Assembly (NCBI GenBank): GCA_900539725.1
Contig: UQDI01000006.1
Location: 1-64,000, forward strand
Length of the DNA: 64,000 nt
Direction of reading: 5' to 3'
DNA from: an uncultured Eubacteriales bacterium
Lineage (GTDB): Bacteria > Bacillota > Clostridia > Tissierellales > Peptoniphilaceae
Below, piece after piece: positions 17,519 to 25,880 of this stretch. The stretch's first letter is position 1, and each line of letters opens with the position of its first letter. The translations under genes were made by a program, and so were the position numbers. The notes under the pieces are model-generated. The model had not been told where the DNA came from. It ran no database searches and was given only the letters and a program-made list of their open reading frames with translations.

Positions 17519-18857
17519 ATCACTATTCACAAAGTTAATCAGCTACTTTTTGATATTCACAATACTGATACTATCAACAATGTGGCTATTTAATATAGTT
17601 TTCTTCAAAGAGATATACACGCAAAAGAAGAGGGAGCTCATTCAAAACACTGAAAAAGAAATTTCTTCTTATTCAGGAACTGATCTCGTCTCGTATTTAA
17701 ATAGTGTTGCGAGCAAAACAAGGCTTGGCATAATTATTTTTGATGATAATGGCCTAGTTTTGTACCCAAATTATTTACTTGAGCTTGATAAGGAAGACCT
17801 AGATTTCGTTAAAAGCAATGAAGATAGCGTAGACTATATCAAAAAGCATGACGATAGAGAGTACCTTGTATTTTTAAAGAGATACGAAACAGTTAACGCA
17901 AAACTATATATGAAGCTGATTGACAATCTTGATGAAGATGGCTCAGTAAAAAAGATGCTAAAGGAAGAACTTTTATACATAAGTCTCGTGGCAATAGTTT
18001 TGGCTCTTGCTCTTTCATATTTTTTGGCAAAGAAACTTACTAAGCCAATCAAAAATCTTTCGGAAGCGTCCAAATTTTTAGGAACAAAGAGTTTTTTCTT
18101 AGAAGAAGAGGGCGGCTACGAAGAGATTGAGGAGTTAAAGAAGAGCCTTGAGAGCGCAAACGCAGATTTAAAGAGGACTATGGACTTTCGTGAGAATATC
18201 ATTGCCAATGTATCGCATGACTTCAAAACGCCTCTAAGCGTGATTAAGTCTTATGCAGAGATGATTAAGGATATAACTGGTGATAATAAAGAAAAGAGTG
18301 AAGATAATCTTGACACCATCATCACAGAGGCAGATAGATTAAACGGCATGATTAATGAGATGCTTGAAGCGTCAAAGAACGCGAGCGCCCTTGGTGAACT
18401 TAATTTAGAACGAATTTCGCTCGAAGCCATTTCAAAGGAGATTATAGATAAATTAAATACAGCTGAAAGTAGAGAAAGAATTAAATTAGACGTAAGTGGC
18501 TCTACCATGGTCATGGCTGATGAGAAGAAGATTAGAAGCGTTATATACAATTACTTGTCAAACGCTATAAATTACTCACCAGAGGATGAAGATGTTCTTG
18601 TAAGGATCACAGAAGAGGACGGCGGTGTTAGATACGAGGTTATTGACCACGGCACGGGCATAAAGGAAGAGGACATCAAGAGGGTTTGGGACCGCTACTA
18701 CATCTCGAGCGCGAACCATGAGCTTAAAAAGTACGCGACAGGACTTGGCCTATACATTGCGCGCGAAGTGCTTTTGCTTCACAAGGCAGAGTTTGGCGTA
18801 GAGAGCAGTTACGGAAAAGGATCGAATTTTTATTTTGTATTAAAAAAGGGAGTGTAG
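17508..18857 (+). CDS. Membrane sensor histidine kinase
   Basis: I place the start at ATG 17508 (product 449 residues), because GGAG lies at proper spacing there and the upstream in-frame codons overlap the regulator. Two transmembrane helices (LISYFLIFTILILSTMWLFN and LLYISLVAIVLALALSYFLA) frame an extracellular sensor of about 130 residues. A HAMP linker follows, then the HisKA site NVSHDFKTPLSVIKSYAEM, the N box NYLSNAINYSP, G1 DHGTGI and G2 GLGLYIAREV. It should phosphorylate the partner regulator. The ligand is unknown. Confidence 0.9.
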   Translation: MKNKSLFTKLISYFLIFTILILSTMWLFNIVFFKEIYTQKKRELIQNTEKEISSYSGTDLVSYLNSVASKTRLGIIIFDDNGLVLYPNYLLELDKEDLDFVKSNEDSVDYIKKHDDREYLVFLKRYETVNAKLYMKLIDNLDEDGSVKKMLKEELLYISLVAIVLALALSYFLAKKLTKPIKNLSEASKFLGTKSFFLEEEGGYEEIEELKKSLESANADLKRTMDFRENIIANVSHDFKTPLSVIKSYAEMIKDITGDNKEKSEDNLDTIITEADRLNGMINEMLEASKNASALGELNLERISLEAISKEIIDKLNTAESRERIKLDVSGSTMVMADEKKIRSVIYNYLSNAINYSPEDEDVLVRITEEDGGVRYEVIDHGTGIKEEDIKRVWDRYYISSANHELKKYATGLGLYIAREVLLLHKAEFGVESSYGKGSNFYFVLKKGV

Positions 18858-18859
18858 AT

Positions 18860-19267
18860 ATGAATTTTGATTTTTTAAAAGACATGAACATTGGTAATTT
18901 CAATAAGGATGAGGCCATGAATAAGATTGAAGGCATCGGTGAAGCCATCAAAACAAATACTGATTTAGCGAAATACCAAGACCTATTGAATGACTTTTTG
19001 GATCTTGCTAAAGACTATTACAATGGCAAGTACAAAGGCATTGACAATAAGAACTTAGTATTTATCATTTCAGGTCTACTTATAGTTTTGTATCCAAATT
19101 CATTTAAGAAAAATGCATTCTTCACTATAGCTTCGAAAATATTTGGCGTTTCAATACTAATTAAGTCTATAAGCGAAGAAGTGGCTAAATATAGAGAGTG
19201 GAAGAAAAATTTAATTGCGATTGAAACTGATTTAGGAACTATAGAATACAATAACGAGGAATTTTAA
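18860..19267 (+). CDS. Small conserved-looking protein of unknown function
   Basis: This 135-residue protein follows the kinase by two bases and abuts the cbiP start codon, so it is transcribed with both. A moderately hydrophobic stretch (FIISGLLIVLYPNSFKKNAF, then IASKIFGVSILIKSISEE) could be one or two membrane helices. No recognisable motif. It might act with the two-component system, but only position suggests this. Confidence 0.65.
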   Translation: MNFDFLKDMNIGNFNKDEAMNKIEGIGEAIKTNTDLAKYQDLLNDFLDLAKDYYNGKYKGIDNKNLVFIISGLLIVLYPNSFKKNAFFTIASKIFGVSILIKSISEEVAKYREWKKNLIAIETDLGTIEYNNEEF

Positions 19268-20107
19268 ATGGCAAAGATAATGATATATGGAACGACATCA
19301 TCTGCAGGCAAATCAACGATAGCGACTGCTATGTGCCGCTACTACAGGGACAAGGGCTACAAGGTATGTCCGTTCAAATCGCAAAACATGTCGAGAAACT
19401 CATTTAAGCTTCAAGACGGAAAACTTATTAGTAACGCTCAAGCGATACAAGCCTACGCCGCTGGTATCAAGGCGGACGAGTACATGAACCCGATACTTCT
19501 AGTGCCATCGTCAGATACAGGTAGCGACGTCTATGTACTTGGTAAATTATATAAGCACATGAATACTAAGGAGTATTACTCGATTAAGAAAGAGCTAAAG
19601 GCGAAGGTAAAAGATGTATTTGAAGAGCTTGAGAAGAAATATGACGTGATGATTATAGAAGGAGCTGGCTCACCAGCTGAGATAAATTTACTTGAGGATG
19701 ACTTTGTAAATACTGGCATGGCTGAACTTGCTGACACAAATGCCATCATTGTCGCTGATATAGACAAGGGCGGCGTCTTTGCTTCAATATATGGCACATA
19801 TATGATACTTGACGAAAAAGATAGAGCGAGGATAAAGGGCTACATCATCAACAAGTTTAGGGGCGATGCGAGCCTACTTGATGAGGGCATCAAAAAGCTT
19901 CACGAGCTAACTGGACTTGATTGCCTTGGCATAGTGCCATATACAAAGCTTGAGATAGCGGACGAAGACTCGCTTCATGACTACGAAAAGGCCGTCAACG
20001 CTCACATGGCAGAGCACGACGCGATGAATAATGAGATCGATAGACTAGCTGAAGTATTTGAAGAAGCTATCGACATAAATAAATTAAATGCAATACTTGG
20101 TTTATAA
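19268..20107 (+). CDS. cbiP: Cobyric acid synthase lacking the glutaminase domain
   Basis: The N-terminal ~235 residues match CbiP/CobQ: P-loop GTTSSAGKST, PFKSQNMSRNS, EYMNPILLVPSSDTGSDV, EGAGSPAEINLLEDDFVN, ADIDKGGVFASIYGTY, INKFRGDASLLDEG, GIVPYTKLEIADEDS. A normal enzyme continues for ~250 residues with a class I GATase domain. Here ~15 residues separate the synthetase from what looks like the extreme C-terminal tail (EIDRLAEVFEEAIDINKLNAI), so the GATase is deleted internally and the protein is 279 residues. It would amidate the b, d, e and g side chains of adenosylcobyrinate a,c-diamide, but must take ammonia directly or from a separate glutaminase. It abuts the preceding gene and overlaps cbiB. 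Confidence 0.85.
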   Translation: MAKIMIYGTTSSAGKSTIATAMCRYYRDKGYKVCPFKSQNMSRNSFKLQDGKLISNAQAIQAYAAGIKADEYMNPILLVPSSDTGSDVYVLGKLYKHMNTKEYYSIKKELKAKVKDVFEELEKKYDVMIIEGAGSPAEINLLEDDFVNTGMAELADTNAIIVADIDKGGVFASIYGTYMILDEKDRARIKGYIINKFRGDASLLDEGIKKLHELTGLDCLGIVPYTKLEIADEDSLHDYEKAVNAHMAEHDAMNNEIDRLAEVFEEAIDINKLNAILGL

Positions 20108-21047
20108 ACTCATCGCCATACTTATAGGCGTTGCGCTTGATTTGATCTTAGGGGACCCATATAACTTTTTTCATCCAGTAAAAGTTATGGGTAATGTCAT
20201 TAGCTATGAAGAAAAATTAATTCGAAGGACAGGGGTGAGAGGCGGCTTTATGAAAGTGCTTGGCTTAGTAGCAGTGCTATTCAATATGAGCCTTGCTTTT
20301 TTATTCGGCTATTTGGCAATAATATTATTTAAGATCAATAAATATTTGTATCTAATCTACACTTCATACATGGTCTACGTCTGCCTTGCAGCACGCTCAC
20401 TTCATTTTGAAGCAGATATGGTAGTAAAAGAGTTGGGCCATTCGCTAGAGAGAGGACGTAAGAGGCTCTCCTACATAGTTGGCCGTGACACAGGTGAACT
20501 AAGCGAAGAAGAGATACTTAAGGCGACTATAGAGACAGTCGCTGAAAATACTTCAGATGGCGTTATCGCGCCGCTTATCTATATCGCGATATATACACCA
20601 CTTGGACTTGTGTATAAATTTATCAATACCATGGACTCGATGTGGGGCTACAAGAATGAAAAATATGGTGATCTTGGTTTTTTCGCAGCAAAGATAGATG
20701 ACCTGGTCAATCTAGTGCCAGCAAGATTAAGCGCGATTCTAATACTAATCACGAACATCTTTAACAAAAATATTCTCTACGCGTGCAAAACATTTTTTAA
20801 GTATAGATATGCACACGCAAGTCCAAATAGCGCCTTCCTAGAAGCTCCCATAGCAGGACTTTTAAAAATTCGCTTAGGCGGACCACATAAATATTTTTCC
20901 AAAATTGTAGATAAACCATATATTGGCGACATAGATGGCGAAGTTAATAGTCGTGGCGTTTACTTCACCATAAAAGCGATGTATAAGGCACTTGCCTTAT
21001 TAGTCATAGCAATCGCAGCTATATATTTAAAATTAATAATAAAATAA
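20088..21047 (+). CDS. cbiB: Adenosylcobinamide-phosphate synthase
   Basis: The 319-residue membrane protein has the N-terminal CbiB signature LIGVALDLILGDPYNFFHPVKVMG, then RGRKRLSYIVGRDTG and ATIETVAENTSDGVIAPL, with several transmembrane helices. It joins aminopropanol or its phosphate (made by CobD) to cobyric acid. The ATG at 20088 overlaps the last codons of cbiP. A terminator follows directly. Confidence 0.93.
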   Translation: MQYLVYKLIAILIGVALDLILGDPYNFFHPVKVMGNVISYEEKLIRRTGVRGGFMKVLGLVAVLFNMSLAFLFGYLAIILFKINKYLYLIYTSYMVYVCLAARSLHFEADMVVKELGHSLERGRKRLSYIVGRDTGELSEEEILKATIETVAENTSDGVIAPLIYIAIYTPLGLVYKFINTMDSMWGYKNEKYGDLGFFAAKIDDLVNLVPARLSAILILITNIFNKNILYACKTFFKYRYAHASPNSAFLEAPIAGLLKIRLGGPHKYFSKIVDKPYIGDIDGEVNSRGVYFTIKAMYKALALLVIAIAAIYLKLIIK

Positions 21048-21096
21048 AAAAATGCACTTATGTCAAAACAATCGTTTTACATCTGTGCATTTTTTT
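21046..21096 (+). terminator. Terminator between cbiB and the riboswitch
   Basis: AAAAAAATGCAC (21046-21057) faces GTGCATTTTTTT (21085-21096) with an inner AAAAC/GTTTT pairing. It separates the cbiP-cbiB transcript from the riboswitch-controlled operon. Confidence 0.75.
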
Positions 21097-21217
21097 GTAA
21101 GCTAAATTTTTAGGAAATTATTTTTTGAAAAGTATGGTGATATTATACAGTTCTTGATAAGCTCTGTCCGTGTTTCAAATCACGAAAAAGAAAATTAATA
21201 AATATTTTTTAATTCAC

Positions 21218-21246
21218 TTGAAAAATATTTACATATATGATATCAT
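21218..21246 (+). promoter_or_regulatory. Promoter of the riboswitch-controlled cobalamin operon
   Basis: TTGAAA (21218-21223) and TATCAT (21241-21246) are 17 bp apart, with the riboswitch beginning about 15 bp downstream. Confidence 0.65.
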
Positions 21247-21261
21247 ATAGATGTAATTTTT

Positions 21262-21395
21262 GAATGTTTAATAAGGGAACTTGGTGTAAGTCCAAGACAG
21301 CCCCCGCTACTGTAATTAGTGACGAGTCTAAGTATGCCACTGGGAAACTGGGAAGGTTTAGACAAGGTTGAGCTATAAGTCAGGATATCTTAAGA
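21262..21395 (+). ncRNA. Cobalamin (B12) riboswitch
   Basis: Conserved blocks occur in order: GGGAAC..GGTGTAAGTCC (about 21275-21293), GCCCCCGCTACTGT (21300-21313), GCCACTGGGAAACTGGGAAGG (about 21335-21357), and the B12 box AAGTCAGGATATC (about 21377-21389). These are the core elements of the cobalamin riboswitch. The operon below it makes cobalamin, so adenosylcobalamin (or a related corrinoid) should repress it. A rho-independent terminator 65 bp further on suggests transcriptional control. Confidence 0.95.
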
Positions 21396-21457
21396 ACGTT
21401 CGTATAAAGTTACTTCTTCGGTGGGAAGGAAAAACTTACTCAATATGTATGTTTTAT

Positions 21458-21487
21458 ATCCTTGATACCCCTATTCAAGGATTTTTT
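21458..21487 (+). terminator. Riboswitch-controlled terminator
   Basis: ATCCTTGA (21458-21465) pairs with TCAAGGAT (21475-21482), followed by TTTTT to 21487. It lies between the B12 aptamer and the first gene, as expected for an expression platform. Confidence 0.85.
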
Positions 21488-21502
21488 GTTCCAAAAAACC
21501 GG

Positions 21503-21544
21503 CGAGAGAAAAGGCGCGCTTCTCCTATTTTTCCTTTTCTCTCG
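21503..21544 (+). repeat. 12-bp hairpin just upstream of the cbiK-cbiL RBS
   Basis: CGAGAGAAAAGG (21503-21514) pairs perfectly with CCTTTTCTCTCG (21533-21544). No T-run follows, and it ends 12 bases before the GGAGGG ribosome binding site. It may stabilise the processed mRNA or affect translation initiation. Confidence 0.6.
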
Positions 21545-21566
21545 AGTACATATTATGGAGGGTCAT

Positions 21567-22943
21567 ATGAAAAAAGCAATATTATTAAGTTTCTTTGGCA
21601 CAACAAGGCTTAGAGAACATGAGAGAGTTATTGATAAATTTGTTAATGGCTTTAAAAATGAATTTAAGGACTGTGATGTAGAGATATGCTTCACTTCAAG
21701 GATAGTTAAGAGGATACTTGAAAAGAAGGGCATGTCTTTTGATGATGAGTGCGAGGCTATTAATAAGCTTAAAGAAGCAGGATACAAGGACATAAGAGTC
21801 GTTTCGACAAATATCATCCCTGGAAAAGAGTATAAGAAGCTTAAAAAGGTTTCTAATAGGCTTACGTCGCCATTTATCAGTAACACTAAAGACATTATGA
21901 AGCACTTGGACGATATGACTGTCATGGAGCTAAAAGATGATGAAGAATTTATCTACGTGGGTCATGGTACTGATCACATCGCAGATAGGATATATGAAGA
22001 TATTGACGATGCTTTCAGAGCGCATAATGACAAGTATCACATGATGAGCATTGAGGGCGAGCTTGATCTTGATAGCGTGATAGAAAATTTATCTAAAGAT
22101 ACAAAAACCATCTATCTAAGACCATTCATGCTAGTTTCTGGCGTTCACATGCTTGAGGACATATCATCAGATGAAGAAGATTCAATCAAGAAAAGACTAG
22201 AAAAGCGTGGTTACGAAGTAAAACTTATTGACAAGGGCCTTGGTGAAGAAGATTATTTCTTAAACGACTGCATCCAAAAAGTTAAGGCGGTGGAAGAGCC
22301 GCTACTAAATATAGTTGGCGTTGGCCCTGGCGATGAAGATTTATTAACTGTCAAGGCTATACTTACTTTAAAAAATACAAACGCTGTCTTTCTTCTTGAC
22401 AATAGAGGCCGCAATCTTGCTCTTGATACAGTTATGACTTATGTAGATGACAAGCCCATCATCAAGATGCCATTTAATATGAAAAATGTAACAGATGAGC
22501 TTTACAATGATCTTAAGCTAAAACTTGAAGAAGTACTAAATGAGTATAGAGACGTGAGCTTCATAACTATAGGCGATGCAGCAGTTTTCTCGACGCCTAT
22601 GAACTTAACGAAGATACTTGATAAGAAGATAAATATAAATTTGGTCAATGGTATGCCATCCTTTGTTGCACTGACTGCCATGAACCTTGAGCCGCTTATC
22701 GAAAAGGGCGAGAGCCTTGTGATAAGCGACAATACAGAGCTTGTTGAGGCGGCAAAGCCTGACAGAGCTGTTATACTGAAGGGCACACTTAATAAGGAAG
22801 CCGTTTTAAAACTTAAAGATACTTACGAAGCGGAATATTTTAAGAGAATATCGATGCCGAATGAAATGTATCTTACAAAAGAAGAAGAAATACGCAAGGA
22901 TAACGACTATATATCGCTATTCTACTTAAAGAAAAGGAAGTAA
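21567..22943 (+). CDS. Fusion of cobaltochelatase CbiK and C20-methyltransferase CbiL
   Basis: I start at ATG 21567 (GGAGGG five bases upstream), giving 458 residues; the longer open frame runs back into the leader hairpins. The N-terminal ~250 residues match CbiK: LLSFFGTTRLREHERVI, YVGHGTDHIADRIYEDI with the metal His, and LRPFMLVSGVHMLEDIS with the second His. After a short linker comes an S-adenosylmethionine-dependent corrin methyltransferase domain: LLNIVGVGPGDEDLLTVKA, then ITIGDAAVFSTPM, matching the GDP..YST signature of CbiL. The fusion would insert cobalt into sirohydrochlorin and methylate C20 of the product, two consecutive steps. It is the first gene after the riboswitch. Confidence 0.88.
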   Translation: MKKAILLSFFGTTRLREHERVIDKFVNGFKNEFKDCDVEICFTSRIVKRILEKKGMSFDDECEAINKLKEAGYKDIRVVSTNIIPGKEYKKLKKVSNRLTSPFISNTKDIMKHLDDMTVMELKDDEEFIYVGHGTDHIADRIYEDIDDAFRAHNDKYHMMSIEGELDLDSVIENLSKDTKTIYLRPFMLVSGVHMLEDISSDEEDSIKKRLEKRGYEVKLIDKGLGEEDYFLNDCIQKVKAVEEPLLNIVGVGPGDEDLLTVKAILTLKNTNAVFLLDNRGRNLALDTVMTYVDDKPIIKMPFNMKNVTDELYNDLKLKLEEVLNEYRDVSFITIGDAAVFSTPMNLTKILDKKININLVNGMPSFVALTAMNLEPLIEKGESLVISDNTELVEAAKPDRAVILKGTLNKEAVLKLKDTYEAEYFKRISMPNEMYLTKEEEIRKDNDYISLFYLKKRK

Positions 22944-22946
22944 ATT

Positions 22947-23963
22947 ATGCACGGAGCCAATTTTTATGATTACGACAAAAAACTCATAGATTTCAGCTCT
23001 AACATTAACGTATTTAATATGAACGAAAGACTTTTCTCCTTTATCAGAGATGACTTTGACCATGTCAATGTTTATCCCGACATTAAGGCTAGAGAAGCGA
23101 TAGATAATGTAGCCACTTACTTGGCTTGTGATGCGTCTAATATTATCCTGGGCAATGGGTCTATAGAGATAATTGATAAGGCGATACACAGGGCGAGTCG
23201 AGTGGTTATTTTTGACCCATCGTTCTACGAGTACGAGATTAGAGCTAGTGTTTACAAAAAAGAACTGATTAGAATAAATTATAAGGATTTTAAAATTGGT
23301 TTTGACGAATTAAACGTCTTGAAGAAGGGCGACCTACTAATCCTCACTAACCCAAATAATCCTAACGGCAGATTATTAAAAAAAGAAGAACTACTTAAGG
23401 CACAAGAAATTTGTAAAGAGCATGGTGCGACACTTTTACTAGATGAGGCCTTTATTGAGTTTACTCTGCATGATTATGACAGCATAAAATTATTTAAGGG
23501 TGAGGACGTAATTGTGGTCAGAGCGATGACTAAGACCTTGGCCTTGCCGGGCGTGCGCTTTGGCTTTGCCTATGCGCCTAAGGACTTTAAGGGCTACTAC
23601 GATGAATTGAGTCTTGCTTGGTCAATTGGCTTTATACAAAATGAAGCTGCAAAACTATTGGCAAATAGTGAAGAATATTTATGCGAAACAAAAAAATATT
23701 ATCATGATGAAAGAGATAGATTAAAAAATTTATACAAAGCTTTTGATAATTTTGAGATGATAGATAGCGATGCGAATTTCTATTTACTTAAATTAAAAAA
23801 ACTTAGTGATGAAGAAATGTATAAGATTATGCTAGAAAAGGGTATACTTCTAAGGAGGATGCAAGGCTACAAGAACATAGGAGATAATTATGTGCGCCTT
23901 GCAATAAGGACTCGTGAAGAGAATGATTATTTACTTGAAAAACTAAGGGAGATAGAAAAGTGA
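22947..23963 (+). CDS. cobD: Threonine-phosphate decarboxylase (CobD-type PLP enzyme)
   Basis: The 338-residue protein is a fold-type I aminotransferase relative: N-terminal HGANFYDYDKKLIDFSSNINV, ILGNGSIEIIDKAI, LLILTNPNNPNGRLL, LLLDEAFIEFT and the PLP Lys in VRAMTKTLALPGVRFGFAY. The N-terminal HG.N and the cobalamin context favour CobD (L-threonine-O-3-phosphate decarboxylase, making aminopropanol phosphate) over HisC. Its product is the CbiB substrate. The stop overlaps the cbiA start. Confidence 0.88.
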   Translation: MHGANFYDYDKKLIDFSSNINVFNMNERLFSFIRDDFDHVNVYPDIKAREAIDNVATYLACDASNIILGNGSIEIIDKAIHRASRVVIFDPSFYEYEIRASVYKKELIRINYKDFKIGFDELNVLKKGDLLILTNPNNPNGRLLKKEELLKAQEICKEHGATLLLDEAFIEFTLHDYDSIKLFKGEDVIVVRAMTKTLALPGVRFGFAYAPKDFKGYYDELSLAWSIGFIQNEAAKLLANSEEYLCETKKYYHDERDRLKNLYKAFDNFEMIDSDANFYLLKLKKLSDEEMYKIMLEKGILLRRMQGYKNIGDNYVRLAIRTREENDYLLEKLREIEK

Positions 23964-25261
23964 AAGGCATATGCATAGCCGCAATGAATTCAAATAGCGG
24001 CAAGACAACTATAAGTTTAGCTTTGGCAAGACTACTTGCGAATAAAAATAATAAAGTGAAGTACCTTAAGAGTGGACCCGATTTTATCGATTCAAGGCTC
24101 GGCTCTTTTGCATCGAAGGGGGACTATGGTAATGTCGACATCTTCATGCAAAAGAGTGGTGCGACTGAAGTAGGTGCAAGTGATGCAGACTACTGCGTCC
24201 TAGAAGGCGTCATGGGCTACCTTGATGGCATATATAATACGATGGAGGCATCTACGTGTGCTAATGCAAAGGCTTTGGGACTAAAAACGGTTTTAGTGCT
24301 TACGCCAAAGGGCGAGATGTTTTCACTAATTGCAAAGCTAAAAGGCTTTACAGACTACGCTGATAATATTGTTGGTGTCATATTTAATAAGACGCACGCA
24401 AAACTATATACGATATATAAGGATCTAGTAGAAAAAGAGCTTGGCTTAGAAGTTTTTGGTAATATAGAAGTAGATGAGGACTTTGCCATAGAGGACAAGG
24501 ACCTTGGACTAGAGCTGCCGAGTGACATCAAGGCCTTTGATGAGAAGCTCGATAGGATAGCGGCAAAATTGGAAAAGTCAATTGATTTTGAAAAACTTCT
24601 TTCATATTTCGAAGTGGCAAAGACAGAAGAGAAAAAAGATTTTCCAAAGTCAATGGCTACTGTGGCGATAGCCTATGACAAGGCGTTTAACTTCTACTAC
24701 AAAGAGAATATTGATTTTTTAGAAAAATATTTTACTGTGAAGTACTTTTCGGTCTTAGATGGTGATGAAGTACCTGAGGCTGATTTACTCTACATTGGTG
24801 GCGGCAACTTAAAAGATTATTTAGAAGATATCCAAAAATCAAAGTCCTTAGATAGCATAAAGAAATATTATGAAAACGGAGGAAAAATATTTACCGAAGG
24901 CGAAGCGACTTATTTTTTAGCAGAATGCTTTAATGAGCACAAGATGCTTGGCATTATAAAGGGTAAGGCTGTTAGTGAAAAAAGGCTTCATAACTTTGGT
25001 TACGCTTATCTAAAAGTTCTTAGAAAGAATTTTTTATTTGATCAAGACAAAATTTTCCATTCACAAGAATTTCATAAGAGCAGCTTAAGTGATAATGAGT
25101 TTAATTTATTTAAGGTAGAAAAACCATATAGAGAGGACACTTGGACGAGCTCTTTTGCAAATGAGAACATAGTATCAATTGAGCAAAACATTTCCTTTGT
25201 TCAAGATGAAGAATATTTTTATAAAAAGATAGATAGTTTAAGAGGTGAAAAGGATGTATAA
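23960..25261 (+). CDS. cbiA: Cobyrinate a,c-diamide synthase with a degenerate glutaminase site
   Basis: The 433-residue protein starts at GTG 23960. It has the N-terminal synthetase domain (P-loop AMNSNSGKTT, SGPDFIDSRLGSFA, CVLEGVMGYLDGI) and a C-terminal class I GATase-like domain (VAIAYDKAFNFYYKEN, LLYIGGGNLKDYL, HSQEFHKS). In normal CbiA the catalytic Cys lies in AECGG; here the aligned segment is FTEGEATYFL (residues 311-320), with Gly314 where the Cys should be. The GGGYPE block is also altered (GGGNLK), while the later His region (EFH) remains. The protein would therefore be unable to hydrolyse glutamine but could still amidate side chains a and c with ammonia. The alignment was made by eye. 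Confidence 0.85.
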   Translation: MKGICIAAMNSNSGKTTISLALARLLANKNNKVKYLKSGPDFIDSRLGSFASKGDYGNVDIFMQKSGATEVGASDADYCVLEGVMGYLDGIYNTMEASTCANAKALGLKTVLVLTPKGEMFSLIAKLKGFTDYADNIVGVIFNKTHAKLYTIYKDLVEKELGLEVFGNIEVDEDFAIEDKDLGLELPSDIKAFDEKLDRIAAKLEKSIDFEKLLSYFEVAKTEEKKDFPKSMATVAIAYDKAFNFYYKENIDFLEKYFTVKYFSVLDGDEVPEADLLYIGGGNLKDYLEDIQKSKSLDSIKKYYENGGKIFTEGEATYFLAECFNEHKMLGIIKGKAVSEKRLHNFGYAYLKVLRKNFLFDQDKIFHSQEFHKSSLSDNEFNLFKVEKPYREDTWTSSFANENIVSIEQNISFVQDEEYFYKKIDSLRGEKDV

Positions 25262-25880
25262 TTACGACAACAACCCCATGAATATTGAAAACACAAGTAT
25301 GGACATAATCGATAAGGAGCTTGTAGGAACTAAATTTACTGAGACAGAAAAACTTATAGTGAAGAGAATGATTCACTCGACAGGCGATTTTGATTATAAA
25401 AACATAATTGATATAAGAAATAATTTTCTTGATGAAGCGCTTGATGCACTGAAGAATGGTGCCAAGATTTATACTGATACAAGGATGACTATGGCAGGCG
25501 TGAATGAAACTAGCTTAAATAAGCTTAACTGCGAGATCATCAATCATATAAAGGATGATGATGTAAGGGAGCTTGCTAAAGAAAAGGGCACAACAAGAAG
25601 CTACCAGGCTATAGACAAGACTATAGGCGAAGACATCGCCATATACTCGGTTGGTAATGCACCAACAGCACTATATAGAATCATAGAACTAATTAAAGAA
25701 GAAAAAATTCATCCAAAGGCAGTTATTGGTGTGCCAGTAGGTTTCGTTGGAGCGGCTGAATCAAAGGAAGCGCTTAGAGAAGTAGGCATAGCACAAATTT
25801 CGACAATAGGCAACAAAGGCGGATCAAACGTTGCGGCATCAATCATTAACGCACTTTTATATATTTTATACAGAAAATGA
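25254..25880 (+). CDS. cbiC: Cobalt-precorrin-8 methylmutase
   Basis: The chosen start ATG 25254 follows AGAGGTGAAAAGG and overlaps the cbiA stop; a GTG at 25245 is possible. The 208-residue product shows the CbiC/CobH signatures IVKRMIHSTGDFDYKN (catalytic His), DTRMTMAGVN, NAPTALYRIIELI, and VGFVGAAESKE..R near the end. It moves the C11 methyl to C12 to form cobyrinate. Confidence 0.93.
   Translation: MYNYDNNPMNIENTSMDIIDKELVGTKFTETEKLIVKRMIHSTGDFDYKNIIDIRNNFLDEALDALKNGAKIYTDTRMTMAGVNETSLNKLNCEIINHIKDDDVRELAKEKGTTRSYQAIDKTIGEDIAIYSVGNAPTALYRIIELIKEEKIHPKAVIGVPVGFVGAAESKEALREVGIAQISTIGNKGGSNVAASIINALLYILYRK

Noticed and set aside
21368..21613. Open frames overlapping the riboswitch and leader hairpins
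   Set aside because: They run through the B12 box, terminator and hairpin; the real gene starts at ATG 21567 after GGAGGG.
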